The position numbers and the translations under genes were made by a program. From the NCBI GenBank assembly GCA_900313545.1, contig OMRS01000092.1:1-30736 (forward strand): a stretch of 30,736 nt of DNA. Direction: 5' to 3'. Below the pieces are notes generated by a model. The model worked only from the letters and a program-made list of their open reading frames with translations, had not been told where the DNA came from and searched no databases. The stretch is from an uncultured Eubacteriales bacterium (GTDB lineage Bacteria > Bacillota_A > Clostridia > Christensenellales > Aristaeellaceae). Positions 1-7,241 of the stretch are shown piece after piece. Positions within the stretch are counted from its first letter, which is position 1, and the number at the start of each line of letters is the position of its first letter.

Positions 1-663
1 GGGGAACATGCCGGCCTTGGTGCCAAAGCCCAGGATCACCATAAAGGTGATGACCAGCAGGCCGGAGGGAGCGGTGGCCGCCGCAGGAATGCCGCCCGGC
101 ACAAAGTCCACCGTACCCAGATAATTCTGGAAGATGAAGATCCCCAGCAGGCCCATCATGGCGCCGAAGATCGAGTAGATCAGGTACTTGATTCCGGCTG
201 CCACAGCCTGGGGAGTCCGCTCATGCACCACCATGGGTACAGACAGCATGGTCATCAGCTCATAGAAAACATACAGCGTGATCATGGAGCCCGCATAGCA
301 CTGTCCCATCAGCGCGGACAGAACCGACAGATAGAAGCACTGGTAGGAGCGTTCATGCTCATCATGCTCCATGTATTCCAGGGCATAATAGGAGCCGATC
401 AGCCACATGGAACACATGAGCACGGAAAAGATCTTGCCCACCGTATCCACTCTGAGCATGATGCTCAGGGTCGGGGTCATCTGCAGCAGGGTGACATTCT
501 GCTCACTGACCCAGCAGACCAGCAGCGCCGCCACCAGCTCGATGCCCAGAGCGCCTACAACCGCCTTCCCACGGAGTTTCTTATCGGCAAATGCCGGCAT
601 GAACCACAGACACAGCCCCGCCACAGCAGGCCAGAGAATCACGATCGTCAACAGAAAACTCAT
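1..663 (-). CDS. Second MrpD/NuoM-like proton-conducting antiporter subunit (partial, C-terminus beyond the left edge)
   Basis: An open frame begins with ATG at 663 and runs off the window after 221 codons, so only the N-terminal part is visible. The visible part is strongly hydrophobic. It carries the family's buried charges: a Glu in a membrane helix (FYELMTMLS, about residue 133) and a Lys in GFGTKAGMFP at the very edge, matching the Glu/Lys pair of the proton channel in MrpD, NuoL, NuoM and NuoN. It follows the upstream antiporter gene by 16 nt and is the eighth gene of the Mrp/Mbx-like operon. By position it corresponds to the extra subunit H' of Mbx/Mbs complexes. It should conduct Na+ or H+ across the cytoplasmic membrane as part of a large complex. 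The alternative is a NuoM- or HyfF-type subunit of another complex; the missing C-terminus prevents a finer call. Confidence 0.85.
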   Translation of the reverse strand, partial: MSFLLTIVILWPAVAGLCLWFMPAFADKKLRGKAVVGALGIELVAALLVCWVSEQNVTLLQMTPTLSIMLRVDTVGKIFSVLMCSMWLIGSYYALEYMEHDEHERSYQCFYLSVLSALMGQCYAGSMITLYVFYELMTMLSVPMVVHERTPQAVAAGIKYLIYSIFGAMMGLLGIFIFQNYLGTVDFVPGGIPAAATAPSGLLVITFMVILGFGTKAGMFP

Positions 664-679
664 TTTATCCTCCCTGCCC

Positions 680-2164
680 TCAGGCAAATACCCTCAATCC
701 GTTCCACAGCATCCCGATAATTCCGGAAGACATCAACCCAAGCCCGAGATTCAGCGCGATCCAGCAGATGAGGCTGCCCGTCGTCACCGCGTTCGCGGGC
801 CGCAGCTCCCTGTCTTCTCCCGGGATGAACAGGGATATGGCCGCATTCATCAAGTAAACCAGATTCAGAATGGTCGAGACCGCAATCAGGGCAAGCGCAA
901 TCATCGCATGCCGTCCTCCCACCTGAATGGCCGCACCTGCCATCAGGATCTTTGTCACAAAGGTCCCCAGCAGCGGAACTCCCACCAGGTTTGCCGCCCC
1001 CAGCATGAAGGCCACCGCCGCTACCGGGCTTCGGTAAAATCCTCCCCGCAGCGCCGCCTTGCTGCGGTCATTGCCGCAGGACTTCTCCAATTCCTCTGTG
1101 GAGATAAACAGCATGGATTTGGTCAGGGAATGGGTCATGGCATGCCATACAGCGCAGACCACTCCAATCTCCGATCCCATGCCCAGGGCAAAATAGATAT
1201 ATCCGATCTGGGCTACCGAGGAATACGCCAGCATCATCCGCGTGGTCCGCACCCGTATCGCGCTGATGCTGCCCATAACCATGCCGGCAGCACCGAAAAT
1301 GAAGAGCACATCGCAGACTCCCAGAGACTCCACGGCTTCCAGGCCGAAAACCCGGACATACAGCTTGATCAGAAGGAAAATATACCCTTTGGACACGATG
1401 CTCGACAGCATGGCCGCTCCGGAGGACGTGGTGCTGGTATAGGCGCCCGGAAGCCACTTTTCAAAGGGGAACAGGGCGCTTTTCATGGCCACGCCCACCG
1501 ACATGATGCTCATCACCATCAGCAGAGGCACGCGGTAGGTGCCCTCTGCCACCAGCTGCGAAATCTTCTCATGCAGGGGCACCATCAGCAGGTGTCCCGT
1601 CACCGCATAGAGGATGACGATTCCCAGCAGGAACAGGCTGGAACCCAGCAGGTTCATGATCATGTAGCGCACGCCGCCCACCAGGCTGAAGCCGTCCTGC
1701 TTCATGGTCACGATACCCGTTGCCGCCAGGGTGTTGATCTCGATAAACACGTACGCGGTGAACAGGTCGTTGGTGTATACCAGGGCGATCAGGGAAAGCA
1801 TGCACAGGTCCCAGATCACGCAGATCAGGTTGGACTTCCCCCGCTCTAGCATTTCCTCGCTCTGGTTCCATCCGCCCAGGAACGAGAGCAGGATAACACA
1901 CAGAAAAACGGTCAGAGGAACCAGTTCAAAAACGCCCGCCCGGATTTCATTGCCCCATGGCGCGGGGAAATGACCCATCCAGTAAGCATAGCTGGAGTTT
2001 TCCCGCAGGCAGTGGATCAGGGTGCCCAGGGTCAGCACCAGCTCGCCTGCAATCAGGCCAAGGGTCAGTCTTCTGGCATTTTCCCTGGAAAGCACCAGGG
2101 TGATCACCGCGCACACCAGCGCCAGCAGAATGCTGAAGAAGGGGAAATTCTGCACAAAGTGCAT
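680..2164 (-). CDS. MrpD/NuoN-like proton-conducting antiporter subunit (MbxH position)
   Basis: A 494-residue, almost wholly hydrophobic protein with about 14 predicted membrane helices, the usual length for the Proton_antipo_M family. The key buried charges are visible: Glu in YVFIEINTLAATG, Lys in VAMKSALFPFEKWLPGAY, the SSTSS-like region after it, and a late Lys in GTFVTKILMAG. Its ATG overlaps the stop of the MrpC gene by one base (TGATG), indicating translational coupling. It is followed after 16 nt by a second antiporter-like gene. The protein should form one of the ion-translocating channels of a membrane complex. Sequence alone does not distinguish Na+ from H+, nor an Mrp antiporter from a hydrogenase or Mbx complex; the operon order favours the latter. 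Confidence 0.9.
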   Translation of the reverse strand: MHFVQNFPFFSILLALVCAVITLVLSRENARRLTLGLIAGELVLTLGTLIHCLRENSSYAYWMGHFPAPWGNEIRAGVFELVPLTVFLCVILLSFLGGWNQSEEMLERGKSNLICVIWDLCMLSLIALVYTNDLFTAYVFIEINTLAATGIVTMKQDGFSLVGGVRYMIMNLLGSSLFLLGIVILYAVTGHLLMVPLHEKISQLVAEGTYRVPLLMVMSIMSVGVAMKSALFPFEKWLPGAYTSTTSSGAAMLSSIVSKGYIFLLIKLYVRVFGLEAVESLGVCDVLFIFGAAGMVMGSISAIRVRTTRMMLAYSSVAQIGYIYFALGMGSEIGVVCAVWHAMTHSLTKSMLFISTEELEKSCGNDRSKAALRGGFYRSPVAAVAFMLGAANLVGVPLLGTFVTKILMAGAAIQVGGRHAMIALALIAVSTILNLVYLMNAAISLFIPGEDRELRPANAVTTGSLICWIALNLGLGLMSSGIIGMLWNGLRVFA

Positions 2165-2538
2165 CAGACTTCCTCCTTTCCAGCAATGGCAATGAGCTCA
2201 TCCACGTCCAGTGTCCTGTACCTGTGGTACAGCCGCATTGCCAGCGCCATCATGACCGCAGAGACGCTGACGGAAACCACAATGCCTGTCAGCACCAGTC
2301 CCGCGGGGATGGGATTGACATACGCTCCCGCTCCCGTGATTCCTTCCGCCAGAATGGGCGGTTCCTTCCCCTCGATAAATCCCTGGCTGGCCAGGAACAG
2401 GAAGATCGCCGAATCCATCATGTCCATTCCGATGATCTTCTTGATGAGATTGCGGTTGAGCAGCAGGGTGGTAAACCCGATGCTGAACAGGATAATCGCC
2501 GCGGTTTCCTCATAGTTGGCCAACAGCTTTTCCAGCAT
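2164..2538 (-). CDS. mnhC: MrpC/NuoK-like subunit (MnhC)
   Basis: A 124-residue protein with three membrane helices, the expected size for MrpC/NuoK. The first helix contains IILFSIGFTTLLLNRNLIK and the second MDMMDSAIFLF, with the acidic residues of the family at its start. The last helix (PAGLVLTGIVVSVSVSAV) matches the conserved DPLPQALVLTAIVI-type stretch of MnhC. The start at 2538 is chosen because it overlaps the upstream stop codon by one base and follows GGGGG; the frame remains open further upstream but without family-like sequence. The cytoplasmic C-terminus ends in TLDVDELIAIAGKEEV. In complex I-type assemblies this subunit links the antiporter modules to the rest of the membrane arm. 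Confidence 0.9.
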   Translation of the reverse strand: MLEKLLANYEETAAIILFSIGFTTLLLNRNLIKKIIGMDMMDSAIFLFLASQGFIEGKEPPILAEGITGAGAYVNPIPAGLVLTGIVVSVSVSAVMMALAMRLYHRYRTLDVDELIAIAGKEEV

Positions 2539-3512
2539 CAGACTTCCCCCTTTCTGAATATGGCGTAGAGCACATATACCGTACAGGCCACGATCATCCC
2601 CACACAGATGTTCAAAAGCAGGATGAGACCGCTTGACAGGATCGCCCCGGGAGTCCCCAGAGGAATGATGCTTTCCATCCCGTTGGCTCCCGTATAGAAC
2701 GAATAACATTTGCTCAGCGCATAGGTCAGCAACGCGCCCACCACGATCCCCTGATATGTCCTGTAGGTGAAGAATTTGCGGGTTCTGGAAAAACCGAAGG
2801 CCGACACATGCAGCACCAGTCCCGCACCGATGAGCGTCCCGCCTGAGAATCCGCCGCCCGGGGACAGGTGACCGTTGAGCACCACGTAGATCCCCAGCAG
2901 CCAGATCACCGGACAGAGGAAGCGGGCCGTGTACTGAAGGATGTGGTCATCCTTCGGTTCGTAGAAGGTGTCGGATCCCGGATTGGTTCGAAGATCCCTT
3001 GCCAGGCTGCTGAATTTTTCGCTTTCCGGATCCAGGCGCAGCAGCAGAAGCACCACCATCACCGCGGCAAACAGCACGGTGGATTCTCCCAGGGTATCAA
3101 AGGCACGATAGTCAAGGATCATGCCCGTGACGATATTGACGGCGCCGGTTTCTTCCAGGCCCTGCTCGATATACCGCCTGGGCACCTCGTTGCTGGTCGG
3201 GGCCTCCGGATCGCCGACCCTGGGCATTTCTGACACCATATAAAGAAACATTCCGATCATCAGCACGCACAGCACCACGGAGGCCACATTATACAGCCTT
3301 CTGCCGGAGCGCCGAACCCGTGGAGTCCCGCGGGTGACCACCTTTTCCTGAAGCGAGCGCCGCCGCTCTTCCTTTTCAAGCCGTTCCTGCTCATCTGCCG
3401 GAGATTCAGCGCTCTCCCGGTCCGGTTCCCGTTCCTGAGAGGCGATCATGGCGCCGTCCAGCAGGGCTTCTTTTTCCTCCAGCTGCTGATTCAGCCGTTC
3501 CCAGATTGTCAT
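2538..3512 (-). CDS. MbhE-MnhB fusion subunit with a long charged N-terminal extension
   Basis: A 324-residue protein from ATG 3512. The earlier ATG at 3572 lies inside the upstream gene and adds only basic low-complexity sequence, while a GGGGGAAG motif precedes 3512. Residues 1-70 are a highly charged, probably coiled and cytoplasmic region (LEEKEALLDG, EQERLEKEERRR). One membrane helix follows at about 74-95. The MbhE-like motif DYRAFDTLGES is at 134-144. A C-terminal MnhB domain carries NGHLSPGGGFSGG near 213-225 and several helices. MbhE corresponds to part of the C-terminal end of MrpA, so this gene joins an MrpA fragment to MrpB. The charged N-terminal region is not a standard part of either family. 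The gene overlaps mnhC by one base. Confidence 0.85.
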   Translation of the reverse strand: MTIWERLNQQLEEKEALLDGAMIASQEREPDRESAESPADEQERLEKEERRRSLQEKVVTRGTPRVRRSGRRLYNVASVVLCVLMIGMFLYMVSEMPRVGDPEAPTSNEVPRRYIEQGLEETGAVNIVTGMILDYRAFDTLGESTVLFAAVMVVLLLLRLDPESEKFSSLARDLRTNPGSDTFYEPKDDHILQYTARFLCPVIWLLGIYVVLNGHLSPGGGFSGGTLIGAGLVLHVSAFGFSRTRKFFTYRTYQGIVVGALLTYALSKCYSFYTGANGMESIIPLGTPGAILSSGLILLLNICVGMIVACTVYVLYAIFRKGEV

Positions 3513-3513
3513 G

Positions 3514-3804
3514 TTATTCTTCCCCCGCTTCTTCCGCCCGGGCGGAGGTCTCTTCCTGCTTCTTTCTGGCATCGATGGCGCGTATCCGCTTGAGTGTCAG
3601 GAAGAACAGCAGGCTGGTGATCCCCGAGCCCACAGCCGCCTCGGTGATGGCCAGGTCAGGCGCCTTGATCAGGATCCAGACAATGGACATGACCATGGAG
3701 AAGGTCATGTAGATGATGACGCTTCCCAGCAGGCTTCTGGTCACGCTGACGGCAATGGCACAGATGATCAGAAACAGCAGCAGCATCTGTACAACCGTTG
3801 TCAT
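3514..3804 (-). CDS. MbhD-like subunit (DUF4040; MrpA C-terminal fragment)
   Basis: A 96-residue protein with three membrane helices and the family signature IKAPDLAITEAAVGSG at about residues 46-61. This is the short segment found near the C-terminus of MrpA in Mrp antiporters and as the separate subunit MbhD in membrane-bound hydrogenases. Having it as an independent gene between MrpG and MrpB is typical of Mbh/Mbx clusters. The start overlaps the end of mnhG by four bases (ATGA). The C-terminal 25 residues (RAIDARKKQEETSARAEEAGEE) form a charged cytoplasmic tail. Confidence 0.85.
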   Translation of the reverse strand: MTTVVQMLLLFLIICAIAVSVTRSLLGSVIIYMTFSMVMSIVWILIKAPDLAITEAAVGSGITSLLFFLTLKRIRAIDARKKQEETSARAEEAGEE

Positions 3805-4175
3805 TCTTCTCCCTCCTCAGCCGCAGGGGACTGTGCATCCTCCCGTTCTTCATTCAGAGTCCGCTCATGCACCGTCATATAGCTTTCCCTGTCCTCGTTG
3901 GTCTCGATCTCCAGCCTGCACAGCAGATGGCTCGCTACCGGAGCCGTCACCCAGAAAAACGGGATGACCAGCAGGATCTTCAGCGCCGTAAACAGGTCCG
4001 GCGCACTGATGGCCAGGCCGATCATGCACAGCGCGATTCCCAGGGTGTCATTGATGGCCGCCGCATGCATGCGGTTGGCCGCATACCGGAAACGGAAGAT
4101 TCCCAGCACGCCGATGGCGCACACGACGATACCCGCAGACATCAGCAGAACCGTCAGAACCAGTCGTATGCTCAT
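3801..4175 (-). CDS. mnhG: MrpG/MnhG-like subunit
   Basis: A 124-residue protein. Three membrane helices occupy about residues 1-85, with the MnhG hallmarks FRFRYAANRMHAAAINDTLG in the first loop and PVASHLL near the end of the third helix. MrpG is a small accessory subunit that stabilises the MrpEFG part of the antiporter module. It overlaps mnhF and the MbhD-type gene by four bases on each side. The last 35 residues are a long acidic tail (HERTLNEEREDAQSPAAEEGEE), longer than the family core needs. Confidence 0.9.
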   Translation of the reverse strand: MSIRLVLTVLLMSAGIVVCAIGVLGIFRFRYAANRMHAAAINDTLGIALCMIGLAISAPDLFTALKILLVIPFFWVTAPVASHLLCRLEIETNEDRESYMTVHERTLNEEREDAQSPAAEEGEE

Positions 4176-4489
4176 GCGTCTCCTCCTCCTTCCGGCTCCT
4201 CAGGACTGCCCGCCTTCTTCTCCCTGTACACGCCGATATACACCTTGCACAGCACCACCACCGCCAGAAAACCAAGCAGGGAATATATGAGGGCAATATC
4301 CGCCAGGTAGCCCTTTCCCATTATCACGGCCAGGAGATCCACCATGATGATGCACAGGGTGTTGATCATGTTGACCGCCATGATCCTGTCGCTGACCCTG
4401 GGACCGGCGATGCACCTTGCCAGGCAGAATGCCGCAAGCGCGGTCAGGCACGCGAGAGCGACAGCTCCAAGAAGTTCACCGATCGTCAT
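4172..4489 (-). CDS. mnhF: MrpF/MnhF-like subunit
   Basis: A 105-residue protein with three membrane helices. The conserved GPRVSDRIMAVNMINT follows the first helix, then a second helix (LCIIMVDLLAVIMGKGYLADIALIY) with the Asp residues typical of MrpF, then a third helix. MrpF sits with MrpE and MrpG in the small-subunit module of Mrp and Mbh complexes. The start lies 14 bases inside the end of the mnhE gene. The C-terminal tail (REKKAGSPEEPEGGGDA) is charged and Gly/Pro/Glu-rich. Confidence 0.9.
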   Translation of the reverse strand: MTIGELLGAVALACLTALAAFCLARCIAGPRVSDRIMAVNMINTLCIIMVDLLAVIMGKGYLADIALIYSLLGFLAVVVLCKVYIGVYREKKAGSPEEPEGGGDA

Positions 4490-5144
4490 CTTCCCGCGCC
4501 TCCTTTTCTTCCTGCGGAGGCACCGCCTGCGGTTCCTCCTGCTCCGGTTCCGGCGTCCCGGCTTCCTTCATCTCACGGGAAGCCGATTTTTCCTCCTTCG
4601 CTGCAGCCGCTGCACGCCGGCGCTCTTCCTTTGCCGCGGCAGCTGCACGCCGGCGCTCCTCCCTTTCCTCCTGCCTGCGGGCATCCTCCTCTTCCATGGC
4701 TTTCAGACTGCGGACAAAGGAGCTGTCCTCCAGTCCCTCCATGGTTTCGCTGTCCAGGCAGTGCACCAGAAGAACACCTTCCTTTTCCTCGCAGGTGATG
4801 GTTCCCGGCGTCAGGGTAATGGAGTCTGCCAGGGCCACCCTGTGCCCCCTGCCTTCAAGGCCTGAATCAAAGGTCACCAGCTGCGGCCGGGGTTCAAATC
4901 CCCGCGTCAGGATCATGCGCATCACCTTCAGATTGGCCAGAACTATCTCCCGGACCAGCAGGGCCCCATAAGCGGCAGCCCTTCCAATGGACCTGAACAG
5001 CCCCAGTTCCTTTTTCGAACTCCAACCCAGAAATCTGCAGGAAAACAGAAAGAGGACTGCGGCAAACAGCAGTCCAAAGATCAGAATTTCCAGGGTCAGT
5101 TTTCCGCAGAAAATGACAAATAGAAGCACATACAGCGCAAACAT
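4476..5144 (-). CDS. mnhE: MrpE/MnhE-like subunit with a repetitive charged C-terminal tail
   Basis: A 222-residue protein from ATG 5144, preceded by GGAGG five bases upstream; the frame is open farther upstream but encodes hydrophilic, non-family sequence overlapping dat. Residues 1-40 are two hydrophobic helices. A typical MnhE domain follows, with VREIVLANLKVMRMIL at 65-80, LADSITLTPGT at 105-115, and VHCLDSE at 127-133. After about residue 145 the protein continues as an 80-residue Glu/Arg/Ala/Pro-rich tail, including two exact copies of EERRRAAAAAK at 162-183. MrpE is normally about 160 residues, so the tail is an addition. It is the first Mrp-type gene of the operon and starts 25 nt after the dat paralogue with no terminator between them. 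Confidence 0.88.
   Translation of the reverse strand: MFALYVLLFVIFCGKLTLEILIFGLLFAAVLFLFSCRFLGWSSKKELGLFRSIGRAAAYGALLVREIVLANLKVMRMILTRGFEPRPQLVTFDSGLEGRGHRVALADSITLTPGTITCEEKEGVLLVHCLDSETMEGLEDSSFVRSLKAMEEEDARRQEEREERRRAAAAAKEERRRAAAAAKEEKSASREMKEAGTPEPEQEEPQAVPPQEEKEAREDDDR
4596..4661 (-). repeat. 33-bp tandem repeat, two copies, inside mnhE
   Basis: Two adjacent 33-base units encode the identical peptide EERRRAAAAAK twice (residues 162-183 of the MrpE-like protein). The DNA copies differ at several third positions while the peptide is identical. This suggests either an old duplication kept by selection on the protein or slippage followed by synonymous drift. The encoded stretch is a helical, strongly charged segment. 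Confidence 0.75.
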
Positions 5145-5169
5145 GTCCGCCTCCGTTTTATCCTGGTGT

Positions 5170-6015
5170 TTATTTTTCGCTTTCTTTCCTGATATCCGCC
5201 TGATAGGCGTCGCGGATGGCCCCGAAGGTCTTTTCATCCCTGAGTCCCACGCTGCGCCCGTCAATGGTTCCGATCCGGCAGGTCAGCGCACTGGAACTTG
5301 AGAAGAAAATCTCATCCGCAGCCATCATTTCCTCGAGCGTAAAGGGCTTTTCAAGAGTCGGAATTCCAAGCCGCCGGCAGATCTCCAGAATGTGGGCGCG
5401 GGTGATTCCCGGCAGAATCAGATCGTCGCAGGGAGCCGTCTGGAACACGCCGTCCCTGATGATGTGCACATTGGAATGCGCGCACTCCGTTACCCGGTCC
5501 CCCCGGTGGAAGATGGCCTCATCGCAGCCGGCCTCTTCCGCCTGCTGGCTGGCCAGCACGGCAGGCAGCAGATTGATGGTCTTGATATTGCAGAAGTAGT
5601 ACCGCTTGTCCGGGACGGTGATGCACTTGTACACCGCAAACGGATCACGCAGGGTCGAAGGCTTGACAAATGCCCAGACCCTGGGCTTTGTCTGTGCTCC
5701 GCTGAAGGAATGCTGCCGCAGTCCTTCTCCCCGGGTCACCTGCCAGTACAGCATGTTGATGTCCTCATCCGCCTGACTGACCAGGTTCATGAGCACATCC
5801 TTCATCTCCTCCTTGCTCATGGGAATCTCGATGCCGATCAGTCCGGCACTGCGGTAGATGCGGTTGATGTGGTCATCAAAGTGCATGGGAATTCCGTGGA
5901 TGGTGCAAGTGGCATCGTAGACTCCGTCTCCGAAATAGCATGCGCGGTCATTCATGGGGATTCTGATTTCCTCAAGGGGTCCCATTTGTCCGTCATAGTA
6001 TCCTACACACTTCAT
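5170..6015 (-). CDS. dat: D-amino-acid aminotransferase (class IV, PLP), paralogue 2
   Basis: A 281-residue fold-type IV PLP aminotransferase, the expected length for D-alanine aminotransferase. The Schiff-base Lys is K145 in CNIKTINLLPAV and the pyridine-N Glu is E177 in VTECAHSNVH. The three residues that fix D-amino-acid carboxylate binding in the Bacillus enzyme (Tyr31, Arg98, His100) have visible counterparts: Y33 in FGDGVYD, and R100 and H102 in GLRQHSF. This supports D-AAT rather than branched-chain aminotransferase or aminodeoxychorismate lyase. The reaction exchanges the amino group between D-Ala/D-Glu-type substrates and 2-oxo acids in the cytosol, supplying D-Glu for peptidoglycan or degrading D-amino acids. 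It lies 30 nt after its paralogue and 25 nt before mnhE. Confidence 0.85.
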   Translation of the reverse strand: MKCVGYYDGQMGPLEEIRIPMNDRACYFGDGVYDATCTIHGIPMHFDDHINRIYRSAGLIGIEIPMSKEEMKDVLMNLVSQADEDINMLYWQVTRGEGLRQHSFSGAQTKPRVWAFVKPSTLRDPFAVYKCITVPDKRYYFCNIKTINLLPAVLASQQAEEAGCDEAIFHRGDRVTECAHSNVHIIRDGVFQTAPCDDLILPGITRAHILEICRRLGIPTLEKPFTLEEMMAADEIFFSSSSALTCRIGTIDGRSVGLRDEKTFGAIRDAYQADIRKESEK

Positions 6016-6045
6016 CTGGTCTGATCTTCCTTTCCTAATATCAAC

Positions 6046-6894
6046 TCAGCGCAGGCCAGCTTCCCGCATCGCCTCGTCCAGTGCCGCCTGCCGGATGCGC
6101 TCAAACAGCTGGGGATCCCTGCCCCCCACAGCCTTTCCGTCAATGCAGGTCACCCTGCAGCAAAGTGCACTCGCACTTGTGAAAAACACCTCGTCTGCGT
6201 CCATCATTTCCTTCACCGTGAAGGCCTCCTCCACCACGGGGATGCCCATCTCACGGCACTGGCTGATTCTGTGCGCGCGGGTGATCCCCGGGAGAATGAG
6301 GTTGTCACAGGGAGCTGTTCTGAACACGCCGTCCTTGAGGATATGCACATTGGAATGGGCGCATTCCGTCACCCTGTCCCCCCTGTGCAGGATGGTTTCC
6401 GCACACCCCGCTTCCTCTGCACGCTGGGTATAGATCACCGCCGGCAGCAGGTTGATGGTTTTGATGTTGCAGTGGAAATACCGGGTATCTTCCATCGTGA
6501 TACAGCTGTATTCCCGGTCCGTGGGATCCAGCACATCCGGGGTAACAAAGACCCACAGACTGGGCTTTCCCTCCACAAAGCGGTATGCATGTCCTCTCAT
6601 GCCCACGCCCCTTGTTGCCTGAACATACGCCATGGCATCCGGACTGTCAATCTCCCTGCAGAAGCGGAGCACCATTTCCCGAAGCTCCTCAAAGGGCATG
6701 GGCACCTCGATGTCAATCGCCCGTGCGGACCGGTAAAACCTGTGGAGGTGATCCTCCAGCGCAAGCGGAATGTGATTGATGGTGAACATGGCATCGTAAA
6801 CCCCGTCTCCGAACCAGCTCGAGCGCTCGTTCATGGGGATCATCATGTCCTCCACATTCCCGATTTTTCCGTTATAGTAAGCAATGTTTTTCAT
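6046..6894 (-). CDS. dat: D-amino-acid aminotransferase (class IV, PLP), paralogue 1
   Basis: A 282-residue protein from ATG 6894. GGAGG lies six bases upstream of this ATG, whereas the earlier in-frame ATG at 6963 would fall upstream of the promoter. It shares the whole layout of the following paralogue: Y33 in FGDGVYD, R100 and H102 in GMRGHAY, K145 in CNIKTINLLPAV, and E177 in VTECAHSNVH. The region 140-205 is nearly identical between the two, while the N-terminal halves differ at roughly every second residue. Both therefore look like active D-AATs with possibly different side-chain preference. A consensus promoter lies directly upstream, making this the first gene of the operon that appears to run into the Mrp/Mbx genes. 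Confidence 0.85.
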   Translation of the reverse strand: MKNIAYYNGKIGNVEDMMIPMNERSSWFGDGVYDAMFTINHIPLALEDHLHRFYRSARAIDIEVPMPFEELREMVLRFCREIDSPDAMAYVQATRGVGMRGHAYRFVEGKPSLWVFVTPDVLDPTDREYSCITMEDTRYFHCNIKTINLLPAVIYTQRAEEAGCAETILHRGDRVTECAHSNVHILKDGVFRTAPCDNLILPGITRAHRISQCREMGIPVVEEAFTVKEMMDADEVFFTSASALCCRVTCIDGKAVGGRDPQLFERIRQAALDEAMREAGLR

Positions 6895-6915
6895 GGCATA
6901 CCTCCGTATGAAACC

Positions 6916-6944
6916 ATCATACTCCCGGCATATATCTTTGTCAA
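6916..6944 (-). promoter_or_regulatory. Sigma-70-type promoter of the dat-mrp operon
   Basis: On the minus strand, TTGACA (6939-6944) is followed after exactly 17 nt by TATGAT (6916-6921). The start codon of dat lies about 20 nt beyond the -10 box, giving a very short leader. The promoter begins immediately after the poly-T of the tRNA operon terminator. Confidence 0.85.
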
Positions 6945-6949
6945 ACAGA

Positions 6950-6979
6950 CAAAAAAAAACCACCCTTTTCAGAGTGGTT
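6950..6979 (-). terminator. Rho-independent terminator of the tRNA operon
   Basis: On the minus strand, the stem AACCAC...GTGGTT (6974-6979 with 6958-6963) closes a short AT-rich loop and is followed by a run of T residues. It lies 22 nt after the CCA end of tRNA-Cys. Confidence 0.85.
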
Positions 6980-7000
6980 CGTCACCATGAGGTGATCAAG

Positions 7001-7075
7001 TGGAGGCGCCATCCAGATTCGGACTGGAGAATCGAGCTTTTGCAGAGCTCTGCCTTACCACTTGGCTATGGCGCC
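7001..7075 (-). tRNA. tRNA-Cys(GCA)
   Basis: A 75-nt cloverleaf with acceptor GGCGCCA/TGGCGCC, anticodon stem GAGCT/AGCTC around loop CTGCAAA (anticodon GCA), T-arm loop starting GTCCGAAT (the standard TTC is changed to TCC), and an encoded CCA end. Last of five tRNAs in the operon. Confidence 0.95.
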
Positions 7076-7080
7076 GAAAT

Positions 7081-7156
7081 TGGAGCGGTAGACGAGATTC
7101 GGACTCGCGACATCCACCTTGGCAAGGTGGCACTCTACCAGCTGAGCTACTACCGC
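7081..7156 (-). tRNA. tRNA-Gly(GCC)
   Basis: A 76-nt cloverleaf with acceptor GCGGTAG/CTACCGC, anticodon loop TTGCCAA on stem CCACC/GGTGG (anticodon GCC), and an encoded CCA. Five nt separate it from tRNA-Cys. Confidence 0.95.
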
Positions 7157-7162
7157 ATATAA

Positions 7163-7238
7163 TGGTGCCCAGGGGCGGAATCGAACCACCGACACGGAGA
7201 TTTTCAGTCTCCTGCTCTACCGACTGAGCTACCTGGGC
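7163..7238 (-). tRNA. tRNA-Phe(GAA)
   Basis: A 76-nt cloverleaf with acceptor GCCCAGG/CCTGGGC, anticodon loop CTGAAAA on stem GGAGA/TCTCC (anticodon GAA), T-loop TTCGATT, and an encoded CCA. Confidence 0.95.
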
Positions 7239-7241
7239 TTA

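Noticed and set aside
2538..2709. Longer N-terminus for the MrpC-like protein
   Set aside because: The extra 57 residues are hydrophilic, unlike the family, and lie wholly inside the MnhB gene in another frame; the overlap ATG at 2538 is the better start.
4596..4661. 33-bp direct repeats as a possible CRISPR fragment
   Set aside because: There are only two adjacent units with no spacer, in frame inside mnhE, encoding identical peptides.
6884..7227. Plus-strand and minus-strand ORFs across the tRNA cluster
   Set aside because: They are read from five overlapping perfect tRNA cloverleaves and their flanks; the peptides are by-products of the tRNA sequence.
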